Positions 12,198-19,042 of a DNA stretch of 64,000 nucleotides are shown in pieces. Each line of letters begins with the position of its first letter. Within the stretch, counting starts at the first letter, position 1. The notes under the pieces were generated by a model, which was not told the DNA's origin, searched no databases, and saw nothing but the letters and a program-made list of their open reading frames with translations. Made by a program: the position numbers and the translations under genes. Origin of the DNA: Stenotrophomonas maltophilia (GTDB lineage: Bacteria; Pseudomonadota; Gammaproteobacteria; Xanthomonadales; Xanthomonadaceae); contig NZ_RAUX01000018.1 of NCBI RefSeq assembly GCF_013464485.1, positions 62,001 through 126,000 of the forward strand, in the 5' to 3' direction.

Positions 12198-13010
12198 ATG
12201 AGCGAACCCTACCTGAGCCGCTGGCGATTGCGGCGTGATGGCGAGGCCATCGAAACGCCGCGCGCCCGCCTCTGGCCGGTGCTGACCGCTGCCGGCGAAC
12301 CGGCGATGCTGAAGGTCAGCGACGAACCCGAGGAACAGAACGCCCATCAATTGTTGCGCTGGTGGGCTGGCGACGGCGCCGCCCATCTGCTGGCCCACGA
12401 GGGGCCGGCGATCCTGATCGAGCGTGCCGGCGGCGACTCGCTGCGGCAACGTTCGATCCAGGGCGACGACGACACCTGCACCACGATCCTGTGCCAGGTC
12501 CTGCAGCGGCTGCACCGGCCACGGAGCGCGCCTCCAGCGGACCTGGTCTGCCTGCGTACATGGTTCGCCGACCTGCTGCAGCCAAGGGCCGTGCTGCCGC
12601 CACTGCTGGAACAGTGCAGATCACTGGCGGAAGGGCTGCTGCAGGACGAACAGGAGATCCAGCCGCTGCACGGCGACCTGCACCACGACAACGTGCTGGA
12701 TTTCGGTGCACGCGGGTGGCTGGCGATCGACCCGAAGCGGCTGCTGGGCGATCGCGCGTTTGATTACACCACGCTGTTCAGCAATCCGGACCTGTGCGGC
12801 CCGGGTATCCACGTGGCCACCCGGCCCGAGCGGTTTGCGGCACGGCTCGATCAGGTCAGCGCGCTGGCGGGCCTTGAGCGCGTCCGCCTGCTGCGCTGGA
12901 TCGCGGCCAGCATGGCGCTGTCGGCGGTGTGGTTCCGCGATGACGGCGATCCGGCCGACATCGACGAGGCGGTAGCGCAAATGGCGCTGGAGGCACTGGC
13001 GGAGGCCTGA
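12198..13010 (+). CDS. APH(6)-type aminoglycoside/hydroxyurea phosphotransferase
   Basis: A 270-residue kinase of the APH(6)/StrB-like family, whose characterised members phosphorylate streptomycin at the 6-hydroxyl or act on hydroxyurea. The catalytic loop LHGDLHHDNVLDF is at residues 157-169, with the likely base Asp160, and the metal-binding IDPK follows at 177-180, then the family signature GDRAFDYTTLFSNPD. The ATG at 12198 gives family-like length; an in-frame ATG at 12159 would add 13 residues. It runs opposite to clpA and clpS and separates them. Base composition looks like the neighbours, so it seems resident rather than newly acquired. Substrate and resistance effect are untested. 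Confidence 0.82.
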   Translation: MSEPYLSRWRLRRDGEAIETPRARLWPVLTAAGEPAMLKVSDEPEEQNAHQLLRWWAGDGAAHLLAHEGPAILIERAGGDSLRQRSIQGDDDTCTTILCQVLQRLHRPRSAPPADLVCLRTWFADLLQPRAVLPPLLEQCRSLAEGLLQDEQEIQPLHGDLHHDNVLDFGARGWLAIDPKRLLGDRAFDYTTLFSNPDLCGPGIHVATRPERFAARLDQVSALAGLERVRLLRWIAASMALSAVWFRDDGDPADIDEAVAQMALEALAEA

Positions 13011-13017
13011 TCCAGCT

Positions 13018-13101
13018 GTAGAGCCGAGCCTGTGCTCGGCTGCTGCTGGCAGAGATCTGGATGACTGGGTGAACAGCAGCCGAGCGTGGGCTCGGCTCTA
13101 C
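13018..13101. repeat. SMAG repeat pair, head to head
   Basis: GTAGAGCCGAGCC at the left and GGCTCGGCTCTAC at the right bracket 84 bases. Each half also contains its own GAGCC/GGCTC-type palindrome. The pair lies directly after the kinase gene and could fold into one long hairpin. Confidence 0.8.
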
Positions 13102-13110
13102 AGGCTTCTG

Positions 13111-13139
13111 CTCTGGCAGGTGCCCACCTTGGTGGGCAC
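13111..13139. repeat. SMAG-type palindrome, second subfamily
   Basis: CTCTGGCAG is followed by GTGCCCACC-TT-GGTGGGCAC at 13120-13139. It is the reverse orientation of the CTACCAGAG form seen at 5597 and 18965. Confidence 0.6.
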
Positions 13140-13183
13140 ACCGGGTCCGGAATCGACGTGCCCGGACGAGAATCGGCAGCCGG

Positions 13184-13510
13184 TCAGGCCTTTTCCATCG
13201 TGCAAAGCAGTGGATGCTGGTTCATCCGCGAATACTCGTTGACCTGGGCGACCTTGGTCTCGGCCACTTCGCGGGTGAACACCCCGCAGACGCCACGGCC
13301 GCGGGTATGGACGTGCAGCATCACCTGCGTGGCCTTGTCCAGGTCCATGCTGAAGAACTGCTGCAGGACATCCACCACGAAATCCATCGGGGTGTAGTCG
13401 TCGTTGAGCAGCATCACCTGGTAGAACGGCGGCGGCGCCACTTCCGGACGCGCGGGCTCTACGGCAACGCCGTGCTCGTGCTGGGAATCGGGGGAAGACT
13501 CATGGGGCAT
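13184..13510 (-). CDS. clpS: ATP-dependent Clp protease adaptor ClpS
   Basis: ClpS is the N-recognin that delivers proteins with Leu, Phe, Trp or Tyr at the N-terminus to ClpAP. The 108-residue product has a disordered N-terminal arm and then the core with [17 protein letters not shown], where the Asn-Asp pair and Met contact the N-degron. [16 protein letters not shown] and the C-terminal [10 protein letters not shown] follow. The ATG at 13510 was chosen because upstream codons encode no ClpS-like sequence. With aat and clpA nearby, the window holds most of the bacterial N-degron pathway. Confidence 0.95.
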   Translation of the reverse strand: MPHESSPDSQHEHGVAVEPARPEVAPPPFYQVMLLNDDYTPMDFVVDVLQQFFSMDLDKATQVMLHVHTRGRGVCGVFTREVAETKVAQVNEYSRMNQHPLLCTMEKA

Positions 13511-13622
13511 CTGCCCATTATAGAGGCTCGGGCAAGCCTGCGTCGGCCTGCCGCAGATTGGACGGCACGCACGCCCACCGTCACAATTGCACCTTCTCTC
13601 CACACTGTTTCACAGGATCTTC

Positions 13623-14096
13623 ATGAAAAGGACCCTTCTTCCCGCCTTGTTGATTGCCCTGGCCGCCGCTGGATCCGCCACCGCCGCGCCCGAGGCCGAC
13701 AAGGCCGTGGCGCGCCACCTGGACAAGCTGGGCTACACCTACGAAGTCGACGAAGACAGCGACTATCGCATGGTGTTCGATGTCGAGGGTGACCGCACCC
13801 AGATGGTCTATGTGCGTTCGTCGGTAGAGGATTTCGGCACCCACAACATCCGCGAGATCTGGTCGCCCGCTTACAGCGCCAAGACCAAGCAGTTCCCGGT
13901 GGCCGTGGCCAACCGCCTGCTGGAAGATTCGCAGGATGCCAAGATGGGCGGCTGGGTAAAGCAGGACACCACCGCCATGTTCGTGGTGAAGATCGACGCC
14001 GATGCCACCGCCGACCAGCTCAGCGACGCCATCGATGCGGCCATCCGCACCGCCGACGCGATGGAGCTGGAACTGACCAAGCAGGACGAATTCTGA
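13623..14096 (+). CDS. Secreted YbjN-like protein
   Basis: A 157-residue protein with a signal peptide (MKRTLLPALLIALAAAGSATAA), so it is probably periplasmic. The mature part alternates strands and helices: LDKLGYTYEVDEDSDYRMVFDVEGDRTQMVYVRS, then VAVANRLLEDSQDAKMGGWV, then FVVKIDADATADQLSDAI. This layout resembles YbjN/type III chaperone-like folds, though the similarity is by eye only. The start at 13623 is the first that exposes the signal peptide. The TTG start of nudJ lies 1 base past its stop, so the two are probably co-transcribed. Confidence 0.6.
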   Translation: MKRTLLPALLIALAAAGSATAAPEADKAVARHLDKLGYTYEVDEDSDYRMVFDVEGDRTQMVYVRSSVEDFGTHNIREIWSPAYSAKTKQFPVAVANRLLEDSQDAKMGGWVKQDTTAMFVVKIDADATADQLSDAIDAAIRTADAMELELTKQDEF

Positions 14097-14097
14097 G

Positions 14098-14559
14098 TTG
14101 AACGCCACGCTGGACCCGCGCTGGGCACCACACGCCACCGTCGCCACGGTCGTGGTCGACGGCGGCCGCGTGCTGCTGGTTGAAGAGACCATCGATGGCA
14201 GGCGGGTGCTGAACCAGCCGGCCGGCCACCTCGAGCGGGGTGAAAGCCTGGCCGAGGCTGCCCTGCGCGAGACCCGCGAGGAAACCGGCTGGACGGTGCA
14301 GCTGACCCACTTCATTGGCTGCTACCAGTGGACCGCCGGCGACGGCACCGTCTTCCTGCGCTTCTGCTACGCGGCGCGCCCGGTCTCGCACGACCCGGCG
14401 CAGCCACTGGACACCGGCATCGACCGCGCCCTGTGGCTGACCCCGACCGAGCTGCAGGCCGCCGGCGAGCGCCAGCGCAGTCCGCTGGTGTGGCAGGTGG
14501 TGGCCGATTACCTGGGTGGCCAGCGCCACCCGCTTTCGCTGGTCCGGGAGGTCGCATGA
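14098..14559 (+). CDS. nudJ: Nudix hydrolase, NudJ-type phosphatase
   Basis: A 153-residue Nudix pyrophosphatase. The Nudix box is complete, [20 protein letters not shown], with the metal-binding glutamates in REETGW context near residues 42-64. In E. coli, nudJ directly precedes mnmA and hflD in the same order as here, and NudJ hydrolyses thiamine-pathway HMP-PP and nucleoside di- and triphosphates. The start is a TTG at 14098; no better in-frame ATG lies nearby, and the sequence aligns from the first residues. The stop overlaps the mnmA start in ATGA. The symbol rests on both family and gene order. Confidence 0.85.
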   Translation: MNATLDPRWAPHATVATVVVDGGRVLLVEETIDGRRVLNQPAGHLERGESLAEAALRETREETGWTVQLTHFIGCYQWTAGDGTVFLRFCYAARPVSHDPAQPLDTGIDRALWLTPTELQAAGERQRSPLVWQVVADYLGGQRHPLSLVREVA

Positions 14560-15698
14560 GCACTCCGCGCGTGATGGTGGGCGTCTCTGGCGGCGTCGAC
14601 TCCTCGGTCGCCGCCTGGCGCCTGGTGCAGCAGGGCGAGGCCGTGGCCGGACTGTTCATGCAGAACTGGGCCGATGATGGCAGCGGCGACTGCCGCGCCG
14701 AAGACGACCGCCGAGATGCGGTAGCCGTCTGCGGCCTGCTCGGCATTCCGTTCCACTTCCGCGATTTCTCCAGCGAGTACTGGCAGGGCGTGTTCGAGCA
14801 CTTCCTGGCCGAGTATGCGGCGGGCCGCACGCCGAACCCGGATGTGCTGTGCAACCGCGAAGTGAAGTTCAAGCACTTCCTGGATGCTGCCCGCGAGCTG
14901 GGCGCCGAGCGCATCGCCACCGGCCACTACGCACGGGTGGCCCAGCGCGGCCACCAGTGGCTGCTGCTGCGTGGTGCTGACCGCTCCAAGGACCAGAGCT
15001 ACTTCCTGCACCAGCTGGGCCAGGAACAGCTGTCGGCGACCCTGTTCCCGATCGGCGACCTGGAAAAGACCGATCTGCGGCGGATCGCGCGTGACGTCAG
15101 CCTGCCGACCCACGCCAAGAAGGACTCCACCGGCATCTGTTTCATCGGCGAGCGCGACTTCCGCGAGTTCCTCGGCCGCTACCTGCCGGCCAAGCCCGGC
15201 CAGATCCTCGACCCGGCTGACGGCAGCGTGATCGCCGAACATCCGGGCGTGTTCTATTTCACCCTGGGCCAGCGTGAAGGCCTGAACATCGGCGGCGTGC
15301 GTGGACGCCCGGCCGCGCCGTGGTACGTGGTCGGCAAGGATGTGGCCAGCAACGTGCTGTACGTGGATCAGGACCGCGACAGTCCGTGGATGCTGTCCGA
15401 GCGCCTGCGTTCGGAAACCGCGCACTGGATTGCCGGTGCGCCGCCGGCTCGGCGCTTTGAGTGCACCGCCCAGACCCGCTACCGCCAGCCCGACGAGCCG
15501 TGTACGGTCGAGGTGCTGGAGGATGGCAGCGTGCTGGTCACCTTCGCGCGCCCGCAGCGCGCCGTTACCCCCGGTCAATCACTGGTGCTGTATGACGGTG
15601 ACGTGTGCCTGGGTGGCGCGGTGATCGCCGCCACCGATGCACCGCTGGAACAGCGCCTGCGCACCACCCCTTCTCCTTTTGAGGTAATCGCTGCATGA
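14556..15698 (+). CDS. mnmA: tRNA-specific 2-thiouridylase MnmA
   Basis: MnmA makes 2-thiouridine at wobble position 34 of tRNA for Lys, Glu and Gln, using sulfur relayed from IscS. The 380-residue protein has the PP-loop SGGVDSS at 11-17, the catalytic cysteine in NPDVLCN (Cys99), and the second, persulfide-carrying cysteine in [12 protein letters not shown] (Cys195). The ATG at 14556 overlaps the nudJ stop in ATGA; longer in-frame extensions upstream lie inside nudJ and lack family similarity. Its own stop overlaps the hflD start the same way. Identification is secure. Confidence 0.97.
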   Translation: MSTPRVMVGVSGGVDSSVAAWRLVQQGEAVAGLFMQNWADDGSGDCRAEDDRRDAVAVCGLLGIPFHFRDFSSEYWQGVFEHFLAEYAAGRTPNPDVLCNREVKFKHFLDAARELGAERIATGHYARVAQRGHQWLLLRGADRSKDQSYFLHQLGQEQLSATLFPIGDLEKTDLRRIARDVSLPTHAKKDSTGICFIGERDFREFLGRYLPAKPGQILDPADGSVIAEHPGVFYFTLGQREGLNIGGVRGRPAAPWYVVGKDVASNVLYVDQDRDSPWMLSERLRSETAHWIAGAPPARRFECTAQTRYRQPDEPCTVEVLEDGSVLVTFARPQRAVTPGQSLVLYDGDVCLGGAVIAATDAPLEQRLRTTPSPFEVIAA

Positions 15699-16309
15699 GT
15701 TTCACTGTCGACGACCGCGTCCTGGCCCTGGCCGGCATTGCCCAGGCCCTGCAGCAGGTACGCCGCATCGCCGATACCGGCCATTCCGACGCCGCCGCCG
15801 TGCGCACCGCCGTGGACAGCGTGTTCCGCGTCGACGCGTCCTCGCCGCAGGAGGTGTTCGGTGACCGCCATGCTCTGAAGGCCGGCCTGCGCCTGCTGCA
15901 CAACTACTTCCGCAGCCAGGGCCAGGACCCGGTCCTGCCCAAGCTGGCCCTGTCGGTGCTGCAGCTTGAGCGCCGCTTCGTGCAGGACGGCACCACCGTG
16001 AACAAGGTTGCCTCGGGCATCGAGCGCGCCCAGCGCCAGGCCACCGAGCTGGGGGACAGCGGCCATCCTGACGTGCTGGCCAACCTGGGGGGTCTGTACG
16101 CGGACACCATCAGCCACCTCAAGCCGCGGGTGATGGTGCAGGGCAACCCGCACTACCTGGGCCAGGCCGGCGTGGTGGCCGAGATCCGCGCCCTGCTGCT
16201 GGCCGCGGTGCGCTCGGCGGTGCTGTGGCGCCAGCTGGGCGGCAGCTACTGGGACTTCCTGTTCAGCCGCAAGGCGATGATCGAGGCCGTGGATCGCCAG
16301 CTGGCGTGA
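15695..16309 (+). CDS. hflD: HflD homologue, membrane-associated lysogenization regulator
   Basis: A 204-residue, all-helical protein of the HflD (DUF489) family. In E. coli HflD binds phage lambda CII at the membrane; its role in uninfected cells is unclear. Family-like stretches are [18 protein letters not shown] at the start, [13 protein letters not shown] about residue 90 and QVNPHYL-like [11 protein letters not shown] about residue 150. The start overlaps the mnmA stop (ATGA), and the mnmA-hflD pairing is widely conserved, which supports the call. Confidence 0.92.
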   Translation: MSFTVDDRVLALAGIAQALQQVRRIADTGHSDAAAVRTAVDSVFRVDASSPQEVFGDRHALKAGLRLLHNYFRSQGQDPVLPKLALSVLQLERRFVQDGTTVNKVASGIERAQRQATELGDSGHPDVLANLGGLYADTISHLKPRVMVQGNPHYLGQAGVVAEIRALLLAAVRSAVLWRQLGGSYWDFLFSRKAMIEAVDRQLA

Positions 16310-16417
16310 GGCCATGGGGTCGGATCCCTTTCCGGCACGGAAAGGGCTCTGAACCTGAAGCCGCCAGGGCGCCGGAAAACCGGCGCATTCAGAATGCACT
16401 TCAAGGCACATCGACGT

Positions 16418-16444
16418 TAAAGAGAAAGGGGGTACGGCCGATAC
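16418..16444 (+). promoter_or_regulatory. FliA (sigma-28) promoter for the chemoreceptor gene
   Basis: TAAA, a 15-base spacer and GCCGATAC match the FliA consensus (TAAA-N15-GCCGATAA) at all but the last base. The -10 ends 28 bases before the ATG at 16473. Confidence 0.8.
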
Positions 16445-16472
16445 ATCCTCCGTGCACCTCCCGAGAACGTCC

Positions 16473-17663
16473 ATGTACTCACGCATTTTCATCCGTCTGG
16501 CCGCCCCCCTGGCTCTGACCCTGCTGCTCCCCTTCGCCATCGGTTTCGAATGGCCGGCCGCCCTGCGCTGGGCGATCCTGACCACGATGACGCTGAGCTG
16601 GCTGGGCTTTGCGTGGTGGACCACCCGCGCCCAGGCGCACCGTTCCCCGGAACACGCCCGTGTCCTGCGTGAACAGGACCAGCTGCTGACCGAACTGCGC
16701 AACTTCGTCGGCAACGAGATCGACGGTTCGCGCGGTGAAGTGGAACGCGCCCGCGACCTGATCCGCCAGGCCGTCTCCAGCCTCGGCGGCAGCTTCGATG
16801 CCATGAACCGCAAGTCGCGCCAGCAGAGCCAGGCCCTGTCGCGCATCGTTGACCGCGCTGGCGATGAAGGCAGCGCCGGCCTCGACGTTGCCCGTTTCGC
16901 CCAGCACGCCAGCAACCGCATGGAACAGCTGGTGGAAGCGCTGGAACAGGTGAGCGGCCAGAGCAGCACCACCGTGCAGCACATCGATCAGATGGCGCAG
17001 CACCTGGATGGCATCTTCGCGCTGCTGGAAGACGTCAAGTCGATTGCCGACCAGACCAACCTGCTGGCCCTGAACGCTGCCATTGAAGCCGCGCGTGCCG
17101 GTGAAGCCGGTCGTGGCTTCGCGGTGGTGGCCGACGAGGTCCGCAACCTGTCCGAGCGCTCGACCACCTTCAACGAGCAGATCCGCAAGCTGGCGCACAG
17201 CTCCAAGGACGCCATCGCCAAGGTGCGCGAGACCGTCTCGCACATGGCCTCGCGTGACATGGACCGCTCCCGTGAAGCCCGCCAGGAAGCAGCGGCGATG
17301 CTCGACAACGTGGCCCAGATCAATGCTTCGCTGGGCGACGGCATGCGCGAAGTGTCCGACTGCGCCCGCTCGATTGACGGCAGCGTGGCCGAAGCCGTTC
17401 GCGCCCTGCAGTTCGAAGACATCGCCACCCAGGCACTGGGCGGCGTGCACACCCACCTGGACCGCCTGACCGCGATCAACCGCGAAGCGGTGGCCCTGCA
17501 GGAACTGCTGCACCGCAATGGCGGCGTGTTCGATGAAGAGATCGCCACCGCCCTGCAGCGCACCGGCAGCCGCCTGCGCGAACTGCGCAGCGAGTGGGAA
17601 CGCCCGCCGCACAAGCCGGTCGCCCAGCAGAGCATGGGCGCCGGCACCGTCGAGCTGTTCTGA
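16473..17663 (+). CDS. Methyl-accepting chemotaxis protein without periplasmic sensor
   Basis: A 396-residue chemoreceptor. Two short hydrophobic segments near the N-terminus (about 8-25 and 30-48) are joined by only a few residues, so there is almost no periplasmic part, and no HAMP domain is evident. The signalling domain is a long coiled coil whose hairpin tip reads [37 protein letters not shown], the CheA/CheW contact site. The protein lacks a visible CheR-tethering pentapeptide and ends GAGTVELF. A FliA promoter lies just upstream, so it should be expressed with flagellin and other late genes. The ATG at 16473 was chosen over an in-frame GTG at 16452. The sensed signal is unknown. Confidence 0.88.
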   Translation: MYSRIFIRLAAPLALTLLLPFAIGFEWPAALRWAILTTMTLSWLGFAWWTTRAQAHRSPEHARVLREQDQLLTELRNFVGNEIDGSRGEVERARDLIRQAVSSLGGSFDAMNRKSRQQSQALSRIVDRAGDEGSAGLDVARFAQHASNRMEQLVEALEQVSGQSSTTVQHIDQMAQHLDGIFALLEDVKSIADQTNLLALNAAIEAARAGEAGRGFAVVADEVRNLSERSTTFNEQIRKLAHSSKDAIAKVRETVSHMASRDMDRSREARQEAAAMLDNVAQINASLGDGMREVSDCARSIDGSVAEAVRALQFEDIATQALGGVHTHLDRLTAINREAVALQELLHRNGGVFDEEIATALQRTGSRLRELRSEWERPPHKPVAQQSMGAGTVELF

Positions 17664-17696
17664 ACCTGATGTCCGCTGCCTTCGCCGGCAGCCCGC

Positions 17697-17722
17697 AAGG
17701 CCCCGGTCATTCCGGGGCCTTT
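17697..17722 (+). terminator. Terminator after the chemoreceptor gene
   Basis: A perfect 10-bp stem AAGGCCCCGG / CCGGGGCCTT with a TCATT loop ends in TTTG. Confidence 0.75.
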
Positions 17723-17761
17723 GCCTGTACTCTGCCGTTGGATGCATCCTGTACGCGCACC

Positions 17762-17980
17762 ATGACCCTGATCCGCGCCCTGCCCTCCCTCACCGACACC
17801 GAGCGCCCGCGCAACGCGAGCGTGCGTGAGCAGCTGCAACAGCTGGAAGAGGTCGCCCGCGAAGAGATCCGCGAACTGCAGCAGCTGGCCGATGCGCGGC
17901 CTGGCCCGTCTCGCGCGGATGAGGCGCTGCTGGGACTGGCGTGGGACCTGGGGCTGGACGGGGAAGCGCTGAAACGATAA
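17762..17980 (+). CDS. Small conserved-looking protein of unknown function
   Basis: A 72-residue cytoplasmic protein. Residues about 20-45 form a strongly amphipathic, probably coiled-coil helix (VREQLQQLEEVAREEIRELQQ). The C-terminal part is DEALLGLAWDLGLDGEALKR. No family was recognised. The ATG at 17762 follows the chemoreceptor terminator; the frame is open further upstream but that part overlaps the terminator. Small size makes the call moderately uncertain. Confidence 0.5.
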   Translation: MTLIRALPSLTDTERPRNASVREQLQQLEEVAREEIRELQQLADARPGPSRADEALLGLAWDLGLDGEALKR

Positions 17981-18013
17981 CGGCGCGATGACACAACCTT
18001 CGAACAGGCAAAC

Positions 18014-18319
18014 ATGATCGATCCCGTGGCCCCGGACGTCCTGCGTGCCTCCCTGCGACGAGCACTTCTGGGCCAGACCCCGGCACAGCTGCTCCAGGCG
18101 TCGATCGAGGCAGACGCCGGCATGCAACTTGTCCGGGTGCGCTTCGAGTTCGAAGGCCAGCCGTCGGAAGAAGCATGGGAATCCTGCTCATGCGCAGCGA
18201 CGGAAGTGATTTCCGACTTTCCGGCGCCCTGGACGATCGACGAGGCCTATCTGGCCCGCTCCCTTGCTACTGGACTGTTCCCGCTTGCCTGGGTGGCCTA
18301 CCTGCGCCCAGGCAACTGA
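18014..18319 (+). CDS. Hypothetical protein, 101 residues
   Basis: A soluble 101-residue protein with no domain recognised. It has an N-terminal helical part (DVLRASLRRALLGQTPAQLLQA), a strand pair (MQLVRVRFEFEG), a CSC motif near residue 58 and a C-terminal segment with PAPWTIDEAYLARSLATG. It lies 33 bases after the previous small gene on the same strand, so the two may be co-transcribed. Codon use is like the neighbours. Function unknown. Confidence 0.5.
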   Translation: MIDPVAPDVLRASLRRALLGQTPAQLLQASIEADAGMQLVRVRFEFEGQPSEEAWESCSCAATEVISDFPAPWTIDEAYLARSLATGLFPLAWVAYLRPGN

Positions 18320-18418
18320 GGTTTCGGCTATCCAGGTTCCGACAACTGTCGATCCAGCCCACGCCTGGATGAGGCGCCCGGCATGGCATGATGCCCCGGT
18401 CCCGTTCATGGAAGACCG

Positions 18419-18946
18419 ATGGCCATCGCCCTGATCGCAGTGCTGTTGATCGAGACCGTCCTGTTGATGACCTGGGTGGCCGGCTATTTCAGTTGGGGCA
18501 TCACCCTGTTCAACGAACGCATCGCGGCGTCACCGGCCATGCAGGCCCGGCTCTCACTGGGCAGCTTGGAAAGCGATCTGCCGCAGGACAAATGGCTGCG
18601 ACTGGCCTTCCATGCGCTGCCCGACGGCAGCATGGCATTCCGCGAGAGCTTTGCGCCTAGCTTCGGCCTGCGCTACTTCCCGGTGATGCGCGGTCGCATC
18701 GTACTCAACGTGCGACGGCACGAGGTGCGGGTCATCGGCCTGTGCAGCTGGTTCGTGGCGATCCTCTCACTGCTGCTGTTGCCACTGGTGGCGATGCGCC
18801 CGATAGCGGCACCGATGCTGCTGGTGCTGCCGCTGTTCCTGGCCAGCTATCTGGTGCAGAAGCGCCGCTGTGCGGCCATCGTCGAACTGCTGCGGATGCA
18901 GTTGAAAGCGGAGTTTCCGGGGCAGATCCACGCCATGCGTGGATGA
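18419..18946 (+). CDS. Inner-membrane protein of unknown function
   Basis: A 175-residue protein with one N-terminal membrane helix (IALIAVLLIETVLLMTWVAGYF) and a hydrophobic hairpin near residues 105-145 (WFVAILSLLLLPLVAM and MLLVLPLFLASYLV). The region between is soluble and mixed, including LPQDKWLRLAFHALPDGSMAF. No family was recognised. It stands alone, followed by a SMAG-type repeat and then a convergent gene. The coding nature is supported by codon use and by the membrane pattern. Confidence 0.55.
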   Translation: MAIALIAVLLIETVLLMTWVAGYFSWGITLFNERIAASPAMQARLSLGSLESDLPQDKWLRLAFHALPDGSMAFRESFAPSFGLRYFPVMRGRIVLNVRRHEVRVIGLCSWFVAILSLLLLPLVAMRPIAAPMLLVLPLFLASYLVQKRRCAAIVELLRMQLKAEFPGQIHAMRG

Positions 18947-18964
18947 TCGCGAGCACCGGCATTC

Positions 18965-18994
18965 GTGTCGACCAAGGTCGACACCTACCAGAGC
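18965..18994. repeat. SMAG-type palindrome
   Basis: GTGTCGACC-AA-GGTCGACAC is followed by CTACCAGAGC. It lies between convergent genes and shares its layout with 52615-52639 and 5597-5621. Confidence 0.7.
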
Positions 18995-19042
18995 GGTACG
19001 TCGGCGTGTGGCGATCCCGTCGGGCAAGGCCCGGCGCTACCC

